A DNA stretch of 21,529 nucleotides from Bordetella parapertussis (GTDB lineage: Bacteria; Cyanobacteriota; Cyanobacteriia; PCC-6307; Cyanobiaceae): positions 1-21,529 of the forward strand of contig CALPMR020000018.1 in NCBI GenBank assembly GCA_943324725.2, read 5' to 3'. Under the pieces are notes generated by a model, which was not told the DNA's origin, ran no database searches, and saw only the letters and a list, made by a program, of their open reading frames with translations. Every line of letters starts with the position of its first letter. The stretch's first letter is position 1. Shown piece by piece: positions 7,060 to 14,239 of this stretch. Position numbers and translations under genes: made by a program.

Positions 7060-8904
7060 TCAGGCCTCGTGATGGCGGGGCGCCAGGCCGTAGACCGGGG
7101 TGTCAAGGCCGGCCTGGCGTGCCTTGAGCTGCAGGGCCAGATAGAGCGAATAGTGGCGGCATTGGTGCAGGTTGCCGCCGTGGATCCAGAGGTTGGGCAC
7201 CTGGGTGGGCTTCCACATGTTGCGCAGTTCCCCTTCCCAGGGGCCGGGATCCTTGGGGGTTTCCGAGCCCAGACCCCAGACCTTGCCCAGGCGGTCGGCC
7301 AGCTCCGGCGAGATCAGCTCCGCCAGGTAGCGGTTCATCGAGCCGAAGCCTGTGGCATACACCACCAGGTCGGCGTCCAGTTCGCTGCCATCGCTGAGCA
7401 CCACCGTGCGAGGGGTGAGCCGTTCGATCGTGACACCGCTGCGCAACTGGATACGGCCATCGGCCACCAACTCCGAGGCGCCGACATCGAGGTAGTAACC
7501 CGAACCGCGCCGCAGGAACTTCATGAACACACCGGAGTCATCGGCGCCGAAATCGAGCAGGAAGCCGCGGGCGGCCAGCCGGGCGTAGAGATCGGCGTAC
7601 TCCAGCCGCATGGCGTCATAAATGGGCTTCTGCCAGCGGGGCAGCAGGCGGTAGGGGATCGAGGCCGTCGTCATGTCGGCATCGTCTGGGGTGATTCCAG
7701 CGGCCAGGGCCTGCTCGGACTAAGAGCCGGCGAAGGCGAGCCGCTCCAGGGCCGGCATCGGCGCCACCAGGGTGGAGCTGCGTTGAACCATCGTCACCGT
7801 CGCCGCCCCGCTCTCCCACAGGGCGGCGGCGATGTCATGGGCGGAGTTGTTGGAGCCGAGCACCACGCAGTGCTTGCCCACGTAGGCATCGGGTCCCGGA
7901 TGGCGAGTGGAGTGGTGTTGATCTCCCAGGAACGTCTCCTGCCCGGAGATGGTCGGTACGTTGGGGAAGCCGGCAACCCCCGTGGCGAACACCAGCTGGC
8001 GAGGCCTCAGGGTGTGGGCGCTGCCGTTGCGCTCCACCGTCAGCTCCCAGCGCTGCTGCTGGGCATCGAAGCGGGCGCTGCGGGCCGGGCAGGAGCCCCA
8101 GACATTGAGGTCCATGACACTGGCATAGGCCTCCATCCAGTCCGCCAGCTGATCCTTCGGCGTATAGAGCGGCCAGCTCGCCGGGAAGGGCAGATAGGGC
8201 AAGTGGCAGTAGTGCACCGGATCATGCAGGCACAGCGTCTTGTAGCGATTGCGCCAGTGATCGCCGGGGCGGGGCAGTTTCTCGACGATCAGGGTGGGCA
8301 CGTCGAGTTGCCTCAGGCGGGCGCCGAGGCTCAGGCCCGCCTGGCCGCCGCCGATGATCACCACCTCGGGTTGCACCGTGATCCCGAGGGCCGCCCGCTC
8401 CGTGGCGCGCCGCTCCGCCCAGCTGTGGCGGCCGGGCTGGATCCCATGTTCTGCCCCCAGGGGGCGCCGCTGGCCGAGATGCTGCTCGTGCCCCTTCAGC
8501 TCCTCCATCGCCGTGAACAGTGTCCAGGCCTTGCCCTCGCGCAGCCGCACCTGGCCGATACCCCGCGCCACGCGAGTTTCAAACTGGAACCAGGCCTCCT
8601 GCTGTCCTTCGCTGTCGCTGGCGTCGCCTTTGAGGGCAAAGCCATGCGGGGCGACATCGTCCAGCATTGCCGCCAGCATGGCGGCAATGGCGTCGAGCCC
8701 CTCCTCGGTGCGCAGGTTCCAGGTGAAGATCACCAGATCCCGCCAGTAACAGTCCGCGCTGAACAGGGCCGGCAGCTCCTCCAGCCGGCGTTGCTCCAGG
8801 GCGGCGGCGAAGCGGGCCAGCCAGGCGCTGGTACTGGCAGTGGCACCAGCAGTGACACCAGCAGTGGCACTCGAGGTCGCAGCGGCGGTGGTGGCGGCAG
8901 TCAT
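7060..8904 (-). pseudogene. Flavin-dependent monooxygenase with NTF2/SnoaL-like N-terminal domain, interrupted by an in-frame amber codon
   Basis: From the ATG at 8904 the frame encodes 614 residues except for one TAG at 7722-7720 (codon 395). Both sides are in the same frame and together make one full enzyme. Residues about 25-140 resemble an NTF2/SnoaL-like domain (LEELPALFSADCYWRDL). The FAD site VVIIGGGQAGLSLGARL lies at about 181-197. The FMO fingerprint FLGDQHHSTRHPG lies at about 325-337. The NADPH-site glycine motif VVLGSNNSAHDIAAAL lies at about 347-362, and the late ATG motif VVYATGFGSMN is in the C-terminal half. Around the stop, the reading is FAGS-stop-SEQALAAGI; related enzymes tend to have an aromatic-Ser-Glu there, so TAC/TAT to TAG is a plausible single change. 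An ATG at 7674 could restart the C-terminal piece, but neither piece alone holds the full active site. Alternatives are a sequencing error or stop read-through. The upstream ATG at 8928 is less likely as start. Confidence 0.85.
8837..8872 (-). repeat. Three tandem 12-nt units inside the monooxygenase N-terminus
   Basis: Three near-identical dodecamers (plus-strand form GCAGTGGCACCA, GCAGTGACACCA, GCAGTGGCACTC) lie end to end and encode the repeating T-A-G-V / T-A-G-A / T-A-S-T part of the protein's low-complexity leader. Being a multiple of three, copy-number change would not shift the frame. Confidence 0.8.
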
Positions 8905-9556
8905 GGCCGGCAGGCAAAGCAACCGCAAGAGCTTGGATCAGCAGGGCCGCCACAGCCCGGCGAGCGGTGCTCTCTGTTGCAGGACCGACAAACTTCCCCA
9001 CGCAGGTGCCCTGATCCTGCGTCGCCAGAGGCGCCATGGCAGCTCGATCCATCGCCGCCCCGACGCTCGCTCCTGCCAGTTCCACCCCTTGCCCGGCCCG
9101 AGCTCGAGGTTGTCTGTCGGTTGAGCTGAGCCGCTTTGTTCTCGCTTCCCTCCGAACGATGCCCCGGATGTCGCCCTGGAGCTCGCCACCAGCGCAAATC
9201 CGACCCGCCGATGACTCCCTGGCGGCGACGAGCTGCAGCGCTGACGATGGTCCGCGCGGCTGGGGTCAACAGAGTGGGTGCATTTTTTGATCGTTTCTGG
9301 ATGGATGATCGGCAGGAGAATGTAGCCCAGGCCGTCAAAGTATTTGTCAGTGTAGCCTTTTTAATGTACTGTCTGGAGATTACTGAGCAGCGGTGATTCA
9401 CCATCCACCGGTTCGGCAAAATAACTCCAGTGATGCGGCTGGAGTTTCACCACAAAGGGCCCAGCCTGACGCTGTTGGCTTCGACTTCAAGCTGGGTCTC
9501 GAAGCTGCTGGGCGATGCGGTCGGTGCGTTAGCCTCAGCGGCACCAGTCTTCGACA
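8905..9556. other. 650-base stretch without a convincing gene
   Basis: Between the monooxygenase start and the AsnC-like gene I see no frame with a recognisable domain. The short frames here overlap on both strands and have Arg/Ser/Pro-rich shadow composition. About 9280-9420 is markedly more AT-rich than its surroundings. A weak promoter-like pair (TTGTCA at 9344, 17-nt spacer, TACTGT at 9367) points towards the AsnC-like gene. A hairpin with 8-bp arms AACTCCAG/CTGGAGTT sits at 9423-9446. Confidence 0.5.
9423..9446 (+). promoter_or_regulatory. 8-bp inverted repeat upstream of the AsnC-like gene
   Basis: The arms AACTCCAG (9423-9430) and CTGGAGTT (9439-9446) are perfect complements around an 8-nt loop, about 110 nt before the ATG at 9557. 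It could be an operator or a leader hairpin. No T-run follows, so it is not a standard terminator. Confidence 0.35.
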
Positions 9557-10132
9557 ATGACGGATTTGATCACACCTACCGCTGCAGCAGCTGGTCAACA
9601 GGCTTTTCTGTTGATTGCCTCCCGCTTCAGTCCCACGGATCTCTGGAGCAGCATCGAAAAGGCCTGGCCTGATCTTGCCCAGCTTGGTGTCCAGTGCCTC
9701 TGGTCGGCGCCGTTGTATGGACGCCATGGCGTGGGTCTGTATGTCACGGCGACCACCCGCGAGCAGATTGAATCCTGCGCCGAGGCCCTGCAACAGCTTG
9801 TCGACAGCAGCCAGGTGGAGATCAGGCTTTGCAAAAATGATGGCCACGTCCATCCCCTTGCCGCTGCTCAAACGCTCCATCCTGTCCAGGGATTGGTGGC
9901 GATCAGCCTGTTGCCGGAAGGCCAGACCAGGGAGAGCGAGATTGTCCTTGAATTGCAGTCCCTCGCAGGCGTTCAGCAGGTCCGGGCCTGTTATGGCGAG
10001 TCGGATGTGTTGATGCTGCTGGCCGCCGCTGATCTCGATGGTTTTCGTGAGGTGCTCGTGCACCGGATCCGCGGTGCTGATGGCGTCGCCACCACCAGCA
10101 CTCGCCTGGTTTATGCCCTGCATCGCGGCTGA
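9557..10132 (+). CDS. AsnC/Lrp effector-domain (RAM-like) protein without a DNA-binding domain
   Basis: This is a 191-residue soluble protein. The C-terminal half (about 108-190) reads like the dimeric alpha/beta barrel of Lrp/AsnC regulators: LVAISLLPEGQTRESEIVLELQSL, then a VQQVRACYGESDVLMLLAAADLDGF segment, then GVATTSTRLVYAL. These are the expected strand-helix-strand order and the conserved G-x-x-D turn. No helix-turn-helix precedes it. The N-terminal half (AFLLIASRFSPTDLW...) may be a second, divergent copy of the same fold, since YVTATTREQIESCAEAL also fits strand-helix. Such stand-alone domains bind amino acids or similar ligands and can modulate full-length regulators. Its 3' end overlaps the convergent transporter gene by 22 bp, so an amino-acid link between the two is plausible but not proven. 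Confidence 0.75.
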   Translation: MTDLITPTAAAAGQQAFLLIASRFSPTDLWSSIEKAWPDLAQLGVQCLWSAPLYGRHGVGLYVTATTREQIESCAEALQQLVDSSQVEIRLCKNDGHVHPLAAAQTLHPVQGLVAISLLPEGQTRESEIVLELQSLAGVQQVRACYGESDVLMLLAAADLDGFREVLVHRIRGADGVATTSTRLVYALHRG

Positions 10133-11493
10133 AACCACAGAATCCAGATCGCCAGCCCCAGGGCCAGGCCGACAGTGAAGATCTTGATCGGCCACCAGGT
10201 CCACACCAACAGGCCAAAGATCAGCAGCACCAGCAGACCGATGCCCAGCAGGATCGAGGTGACGATCGGATGGCCGGCCAGGGGCCAGCTGCCTGGCACC
10301 GGACCGGGCCGTTGCTGGCGGGCCTGACGCAGGATCAGCGCCGGCACGATCCAGCAGCCGACGGGAATCCCGAGACCGCCGCCGATCGAAAGGGCCTGGG
10401 TGAGATTGGTGGATCCGCCCTGCATCCAGGCCAGGATCAGCAGCAGGCCCGCCAGCGTCGGCAGCGCCGGCAGCAGCTCCTTGCCCCAGCCGGTGCGGGC
10501 CAGGGGCAGATCGCGCAGCTGATTGCCCAGCACCCCGCCGGCGCGGATGGCGGCGAATCCCGAGAGGGTGATCGCCAGGGCGGCGCAGAGCAGGGCGACG
10601 ACGGAACTGCCCGATCCCCCCAGCGCCACCAGCACCGTGCCCTTCATGCCCTCCAGGCTTTGGCGTGGTACCACCCGGCAGACGAGGGCGAGCCACACCA
10701 TCACCACCGCGATCATCCCCAGGCTACCGGCGATGCTGCCCCGGATCAGACTGCCGCCGGCGGGGTCGCGGGGCAGCACGAAGCTCGCCGCCGGCGCCAG
10801 CAGCGACGATCCGAAATAGGTGTAGAAGCTGATCGCCAGCAACGACGACCACGGCGGCAACGACCAGGGATTGATCTGGGCCAGGGGTGCCCAGAACTCC
10901 TGCAGGCTGAAGGGGGCCATGCCGGGAACGACGCCGATGCCGATGCCAAGCAACAGCAGAAAGGTGACGATGCCCAGCAGCAGCATGACGCTGAAGCCCA
11001 GGCTGCGGCGCGAATTGAGCGCCACAATCAGCACCGACAGGCCCAGCAGCCAGGGGATCTGGGGGGTGTGGCTGAGCCCTGCCATCACATCGACAAAGCC
11101 CAGCAGGCCCCCCACCAGCGCCGTGAACCACATGGTGAGGATGGCGAAGGTGGCCACCCGGTTGCCCATCGGCCCCAGGTAGTACTGGGCCACGGCCGGC
11201 AGGGTGTGGCGCCCCCGGGCGTCGTCGCCGAGCCGCACGATCGACTCACTGAGGCCTGCGGTGATCAACACATTGCCGGCGCCGATCAGGCCCAGGCTGA
11301 TCAGCCCCAGGCCAGGCCCGAGGCTGGCGGCGGCGATGGCCGACACCAACAGGGTCTGGGGCAGGGGCAACAGCAGCGAAAACAGCAGGGACAGAGCGAA
11401 GGGGGGCAGGTCCAACAGGCGCTCCAGCCCTTGATGGCGAAGGGCGGGGGTCTGAATCACGGCAGCAGCCTTGGGCTTCAATCGAACCAGCAT
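10111..11493 (-). CDS. APC-superfamily amino-acid transporter
   Basis: This 460-residue integral membrane protein starts MLVRLKPKAAAVIQTPALRHQ. It contains about eleven hydrophobic segments. The first (LLVSAIAAASLGPGLGLISLGLIGAGNVLI) has the glycine-rich unwound TM1 typical of the APC fold, followed by a loop with R-L-G-D-D-A-R-G-R-H-T-L-P. Later segments include PWLLGLSVLIVALNSRR, SVMLLLGIVTFLLLLG and FYTYFGSSLLAPAASF. Length and helix number fit APC/AAAP amino-acid or amine permeases. The substrate cannot be read. An upstream ATG at 11637 would extend through an inverted repeat with Pro/Arg-rich residues, so I chose the ATG at 11493. It converges on the AsnC-like gene with a 22-bp overlap. 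The inverted repeat in its leader could control it. Confidence 0.85.
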   Translation of the reverse strand: MLVRLKPKAAAVIQTPALRHQGLERLLDLPPFALSLLFSLLLPLPQTLLVSAIAAASLGPGLGLISLGLIGAGNVLITAGLSESIVRLGDDARGRHTLPAVAQYYLGPMGNRVATFAILTMWFTALVGGLLGFVDVMAGLSHTPQIPWLLGLSVLIVALNSRRSLGFSVMLLLGIVTFLLLLGIGIGVVPGMAPFSLQEFWAPLAQINPWSLPPWSSLLAISFYTYFGSSLLAPAASFVLPRDPAGGSLIRGSIAGSLGMIAVVMVWLALVCRVVPRQSLEGMKGTVLVALGGSGSSVVALLCAALAITLSGFAAIRAGGVLGNQLRDLPLARTGWGKELLPALPTLAGLLLILAWMQGGSTNLTQALSIGGGLGIPVGCWIVPALILRQARQQRPGPVPGSWPLAGHPIVTSILLGIGLLVLLIFGLLVWTWWPIKIFTVGLALGLAIWILWFQPRCRA

Positions 11494-11509
11494 GCAGCGC
11501 GGCCCTCCG

Positions 11510-11546
11510 GGCGGTTGACTGACGCGCCGTCCGTCCGTCAACCGCC
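11510..11546 (-). promoter_or_regulatory. 10-bp inverted repeat in the transporter leader
   Basis: The arms GGCGGTTGAC (11510-11519) and GTCAACCGCC (11537-11546) are perfect complements separated by 17 nt that contain a short GTCC tandem. The element begins 17 nt upstream of the transporter ATG on the minus strand. It is placed to act as an operator, or to form a leader hairpin near the ribosome-binding site. Confidence 0.5.
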
Positions 11547-11651
11547 ACCCAGCCAGGCAGACGGGGTCGCTGATTCGTATGCCTTCGTGTCGCCGCTCAC
11601 CAGCAGCCCAGATGACGATGCACGAAGCTGGAGTCACGAACCGTGGTCACC

Positions 11652-12047
11652 ATGCCCCAGACCCAGCGCCAGCGGCCCCTGCCCCTGGTCATCACCCGAT
11701 CCCCAGCCGAAGCGGAACCCCCCGCCAAGGACAAGGCCGAAGCCGAGCGCCGGGGATTCGGCGGTGGCAGTGAAGCCAGGCCATCCAGACGCAAGGGTGG
11801 CAAGAAGCGCAGTCCCTCGCTCAGCAAGGCGGACTGGGGCCCGCTCGGCAAACATCCCGACATCGAAGCGATCGTGGCCAGGCAGCGCCTGCACCTGCCC
11901 CTCTCCGGCCGGATCAGTGAAGGGGCTGTGACCCGGGCCTGGAAAAGCGCTGCTGCCGAGCACCATCCCGATCGGGGTGGTAAGCACGACACCATGCAGC
12001 TGGTCAATGGTGCCCGTGATCTGCTGCTGGGACGAGGCATCAGCTGA
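11652..12047 (+). CDS. Small basic protein with C-terminal J-domain-like HPD segment
   Basis: This is a 131-residue protein; a GTG at 11643 is an alternative start three codons upstream. The N-terminal 60 residues are Pro/Lys/Arg/Glu-rich and probably disordered (RRKGGKKRSPS at 46-56). The C-terminal part has VTRAWKSAAAEHHPDRGGKHD and continues into MQLVNGARDLLL. This matches helix II, the H-P-D loop (105-107) and helix III of a J-domain, the part that stimulates the Hsp70 ATPase. The Gly/Phe-rich region and substrate-binding parts of DnaJ are absent. Similar short cyanobacterial proteins with a WK.AA..HHPD.GG signature exist. It precedes the Kai-like operon by 114 bp on the same strand. Role as an Hsp70 co-chaperone is inferred. 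Confidence 0.8.
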   Translation: MPQTQRQRPLPLVITRSPAEAEPPAKDKAEAERRGFGGGSEARPSRRKGGKKRSPSLSKADWGPLGKHPDIEAIVARQRLHLPLSGRISEGAVTRAWKSAAAEHHPDRGGKHDTMQLVNGARDLLLGRGIS

Positions 12048-12150
12048 TCGGGCCCGGGGCATCGCCAGGTCGGCCCTGGGAACCCGAGCATGAAGGGACC
12101 GTTCAGCGGTCGATACAACGGCAGCCAGCGCCCCTAGCTTTTTGAAAGCC

Positions 12151-12154
12151 AAGG
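12151..12154 (+). promoter_or_regulatory. Ribosome-binding site of the KaiC-like gene
   Basis: AAGG ends 7 nt before the ATG at 12162 and supports that start. In contrast, the two downstream genes of the operon begin inside the preceding stop codons. Confidence 0.6.
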
Positions 12155-12161
12155 TCAGCTG

Positions 12162-13892
12162 ATGCCGATTCATCCTCTGGGCTCGGGCGACGCCATTCAG
12201 CTCTCACTCCCTGGATTGCGCAAGGCACCGACAGGCATCCGTGGCTTCGACGCGATCAGCGATGGCGGCCTGCCCCAGGGTCGGCCGACGCTGGTCACCG
12301 GCTCGGCTGGATCGGGCAAAACCATGTTCGCCACTGAGTTTCTGGTGCAGGGTGCCCTCAGTTACAACGAACCGGGGGTGTTGCTGGTTTTTGAGGAATC
12401 GGTGCAGGATCTGGCCGCCAACATGGCCTCCCTGGGTTTTGATCTGGCCGCCATGGTGGCCGCCCGCCAGTTGGTGATCGAATCCTGCCGGATCCGCTCG
12501 GCCGAACAGGTGCTGGCCGGCTCCTTTGATCTGGAAGGTCTGTTCGTCCGCCTGGAGACGGCCGTTGATCGGATCGGCGCCAAGCGGGTGGTGCTCGACA
12601 CGATCGAGGTGCTGCTGGCCAGCTTCGGTCAGGAGGGCATCGTGCGCAGTGAGCTCATCCGCCTGTTCGACTGGCTGAAGCAGCGTGGGCTCACCACGGT
12701 GGTGACCGGTGAACGGGGCTGTCGCGGCGAGTTGACCCGCTACGGCATTGAGGAATACGTCTCCGACTGCGTCGTCGTGCTCGACCATCGGGTGCAGGAC
12801 GAGATCTCGACGCGGCGACTGCGGCTGGTGAAGTATCGGGGCTCGATCCATGGCACCAACGAGTACCCCTTTCTGATCACGGATCGGGGCTTCATGGTGC
12901 TGCCGATCACCTCCCTTGGCTTGACCTACCCCGCCTCTCGAGATCGGATCTCCACCGGTATCGTCGAGCTGGATCAGATGCTGAGCGGCGGTATTTTCCG
13001 TGGTTCCACCCTGCTGATCACCGGCACATCTGGCACGGGTAAGACAACGGTCATGGCCCATCTCATCGAAGCAGCTTGTCGCCGTGGAGAGCGAGCCTTG
13101 CTGATTTCATTTGAAGAATCACCCGATCAATTGATCCGAAATCTCAGTTCCGTTGGCATCGATCTTCAGGCCTGGCTGGACACGGGTCTGCTGTTGATCT
13201 GGGCTGATCGTGGTTCTTCCAAGGGATTGGAAGAACACCTGGGAAGATTGGAACAACTGCTGGATGATTTCCAGCCCTCCCTGGCGGCTCTGGATGCCAT
13301 GGGAAACCTGAGTCACGTCGGTAGCGAGCGGGAAGTGATGACCACCTTGGTGCGGGAGATTGATCTGATGAAGAGACGCGGCATCACGGCTGCCATCAGT
13401 GCTCTCACCCACCAGGGAAACGAGGAGAAAAGTGTCATCGGCATCTCCTCGATCACTGACACCTGGCTGTTGCTGCGCAATGTTGAGAGCGACGCCGAAC
13501 GCAACCGCCTGCTGGTTGTGATCAAGAGCCGCGGCATGTCCCATTCGAACCAGGTGCGCGAGTTCTGCATCACCGATCAGGGGGCGAGGCTGCTGGATGT
13601 AGCGATCGGCCCCGATGGCGTGCTCACCGGCTCCGCCCGGGCCCAGCATCAAGTGCGGCTGCAGGCCACAGCCGCCCGCCGCCAGGCCGAGATCCAGCGG
13701 CGCCGCCAGGCCCTTGAACGCCGCCGGGCCCAGGTGGAGGAGCAGGTTGCAGCGCTGCAGGAGCAGCTCGATGGCGAACGCGCCGAGTTGGAGGCGCTGG
13801 TGTTGGAGGAGCAGGAGCGCAGCGTCAGCGAGGCCAGCTTGTTGCTGCAGGCCGAGCAGAACCGCACAGCACGTCAGGGCCAAGGACCATGA
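12162..13892 (+). CDS. kaiC: KaiC homologue (non-canonical) with C-terminal coiled coil
   Basis: This 576-residue protein has duplicated RecA/KaiC ATPase domains. CI has Walker A GSAGSGKT (47-54), the catalytic Glu pair in LVFEES (78-79), and VVLDTIE (143-149). CII has Walker A GTSGTGKT (288-295), ISFEES with Glu318/319, and LAALDAM (375-380). The phosphorylation segment is GISSITDT: Ser429 and Ser430 align with Ser431 and Thr432 of Synechococcus PCC 7942 KaiC, so the second site is Ser. This resembles the KaiC2 branch more than the clock KaiC1. After about residue 495 a 75-residue Arg/Gln/Glu-rich coiled coil replaces the canonical KaiA-binding tail. No kaiA gene is adjacent. The stop overlaps the KaiB-like start by 4 nt. 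The expected role is an ATP-driven autokinase/ATPase hexamer that binds KaiB. Assignment to KaiC2 is tentative. Confidence 0.93.
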   Translation: MPIHPLGSGDAIQLSLPGLRKAPTGIRGFDAISDGGLPQGRPTLVTGSAGSGKTMFATEFLVQGALSYNEPGVLLVFEESVQDLAANMASLGFDLAAMVAARQLVIESCRIRSAEQVLAGSFDLEGLFVRLETAVDRIGAKRVVLDTIEVLLASFGQEGIVRSELIRLFDWLKQRGLTTVVTGERGCRGELTRYGIEEYVSDCVVVLDHRVQDEISTRRLRLVKYRGSIHGTNEYPFLITDRGFMVLPITSLGLTYPASRDRISTGIVELDQMLSGGIFRGSTLLITGTSGTGKTTVMAHLIEAACRRGERALLISFEESPDQLIRNLSSVGIDLQAWLDTGLLLIWADRGSSKGLEEHLGRLEQLLDDFQPSLAALDAMGNLSHVGSEREVMTTLVREIDLMKRRGITAAISALTHQGNEEKSVIGISSITDTWLLLRNVESDAERNRLLVVIKSRGMSHSNQVREFCITDQGARLLDVAIGPDGVLTGSARAQHQVRLQATAARRQAEIQRRRQALERRRAQVEEQVAALQEQLDGERAELEALVLEEQERSVSEASLLLQAEQNRTARQGQGP

Positions 13893-14239
13893 GCGCCACC
13901 CCAGAGGCCCTGCCTGAGCCGGCCCGGCCGACAATGGTTCTCACCCTTTACATCAGCGGGGCGTCGCCACGCTCCAGTGCGGCGCTGATGACGATCCGGC
14001 GCATCTGCGACGAGGAACTCGCCGGCAGGGTGGAGCTGAACGTGGTGGACATCCGCAGCAACCCGGCCGCGCTGGTGCAGGATCACGTCCTGGCGGTGCC
14101 GGTGTTGATCCGCCGCTGGCCCGAGCCACTGCGCCACATCGTCGGCGATCTGGCCAATGCAGAACGGGTGCGCGCCGCTCTCGATCTCGCGCCGCTGCCG
14201 TTGGCGCCGGAGAGCGGCAGGCCCACGCCCCAGCGATGA
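13889..14239 (+). CDS. kaiB: KaiB-like protein
   Basis: This 116-residue protein has a thioredoxin-like/KaiB core at about 16-100: TMVLTLYISGASPRSSAAL (strand 1 and helix 1), VELNVVDIRSNPAAL (52-62 region), then DHVLAVPVLIRRWPEPLRHIVGDL. In KaiB, the corresponding segment (ILATPTL, PPPVRRIIGDL) is the part that refolds when KaiB binds KaiC; Pro71 and Gly86-Asp87 are retained. It carries an extra 14-residue N-terminus and a Pro-rich 16-residue tail. The start is ATGA-coupled to kaiC, with AAGGA just upstream, and its own TGA overlaps the next ATG. In the Kai system KaiB binds the KaiC CI ring and transmits state to output proteins. Here the likely partners are the KaiC and HD-GYP proteins of the same operon. 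Confidence 0.9.
   Translation: MSATPEALPEPARPTMVLTLYISGASPRSSAALMTIRRICDEELAGRVELNVVDIRSNPAALVQDHVLAVPVLIRRWPEPLRHIVGDLANAERVRAALDLAPLPLAPESGRPTPQR

Noticed and set aside
6640..9129. An 829-codon plus-strand open frame opposite the monooxygenase
   Set aside because: It is the antisense of a clear flavoprotein; its Gly/Gln/His-rich translation has no domain. Long antisense frames are common in high-GC genes.
8901..9419. Minus-strand open frame of 172 codons covering the gap before the AsnC-like gene
   Set aside because: Translation is Arg/Ser/Gly-rich with no motif and overlaps the monooxygenase start in another frame; it looks like a GC-driven shadow.
10270..11931. A 553-codon plus-strand open frame opposite the transporter
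   Set aside because: Gln/Arg/Gly-rich antisense shadow of a membrane protein with clear helices on the other strand.
12048..12161. A sigma-70-like promoter for the Kai operon (TACAAC near 12114)
   Set aside because: No acceptable -35 at the right spacing, so only the ribosome-binding site is reported.
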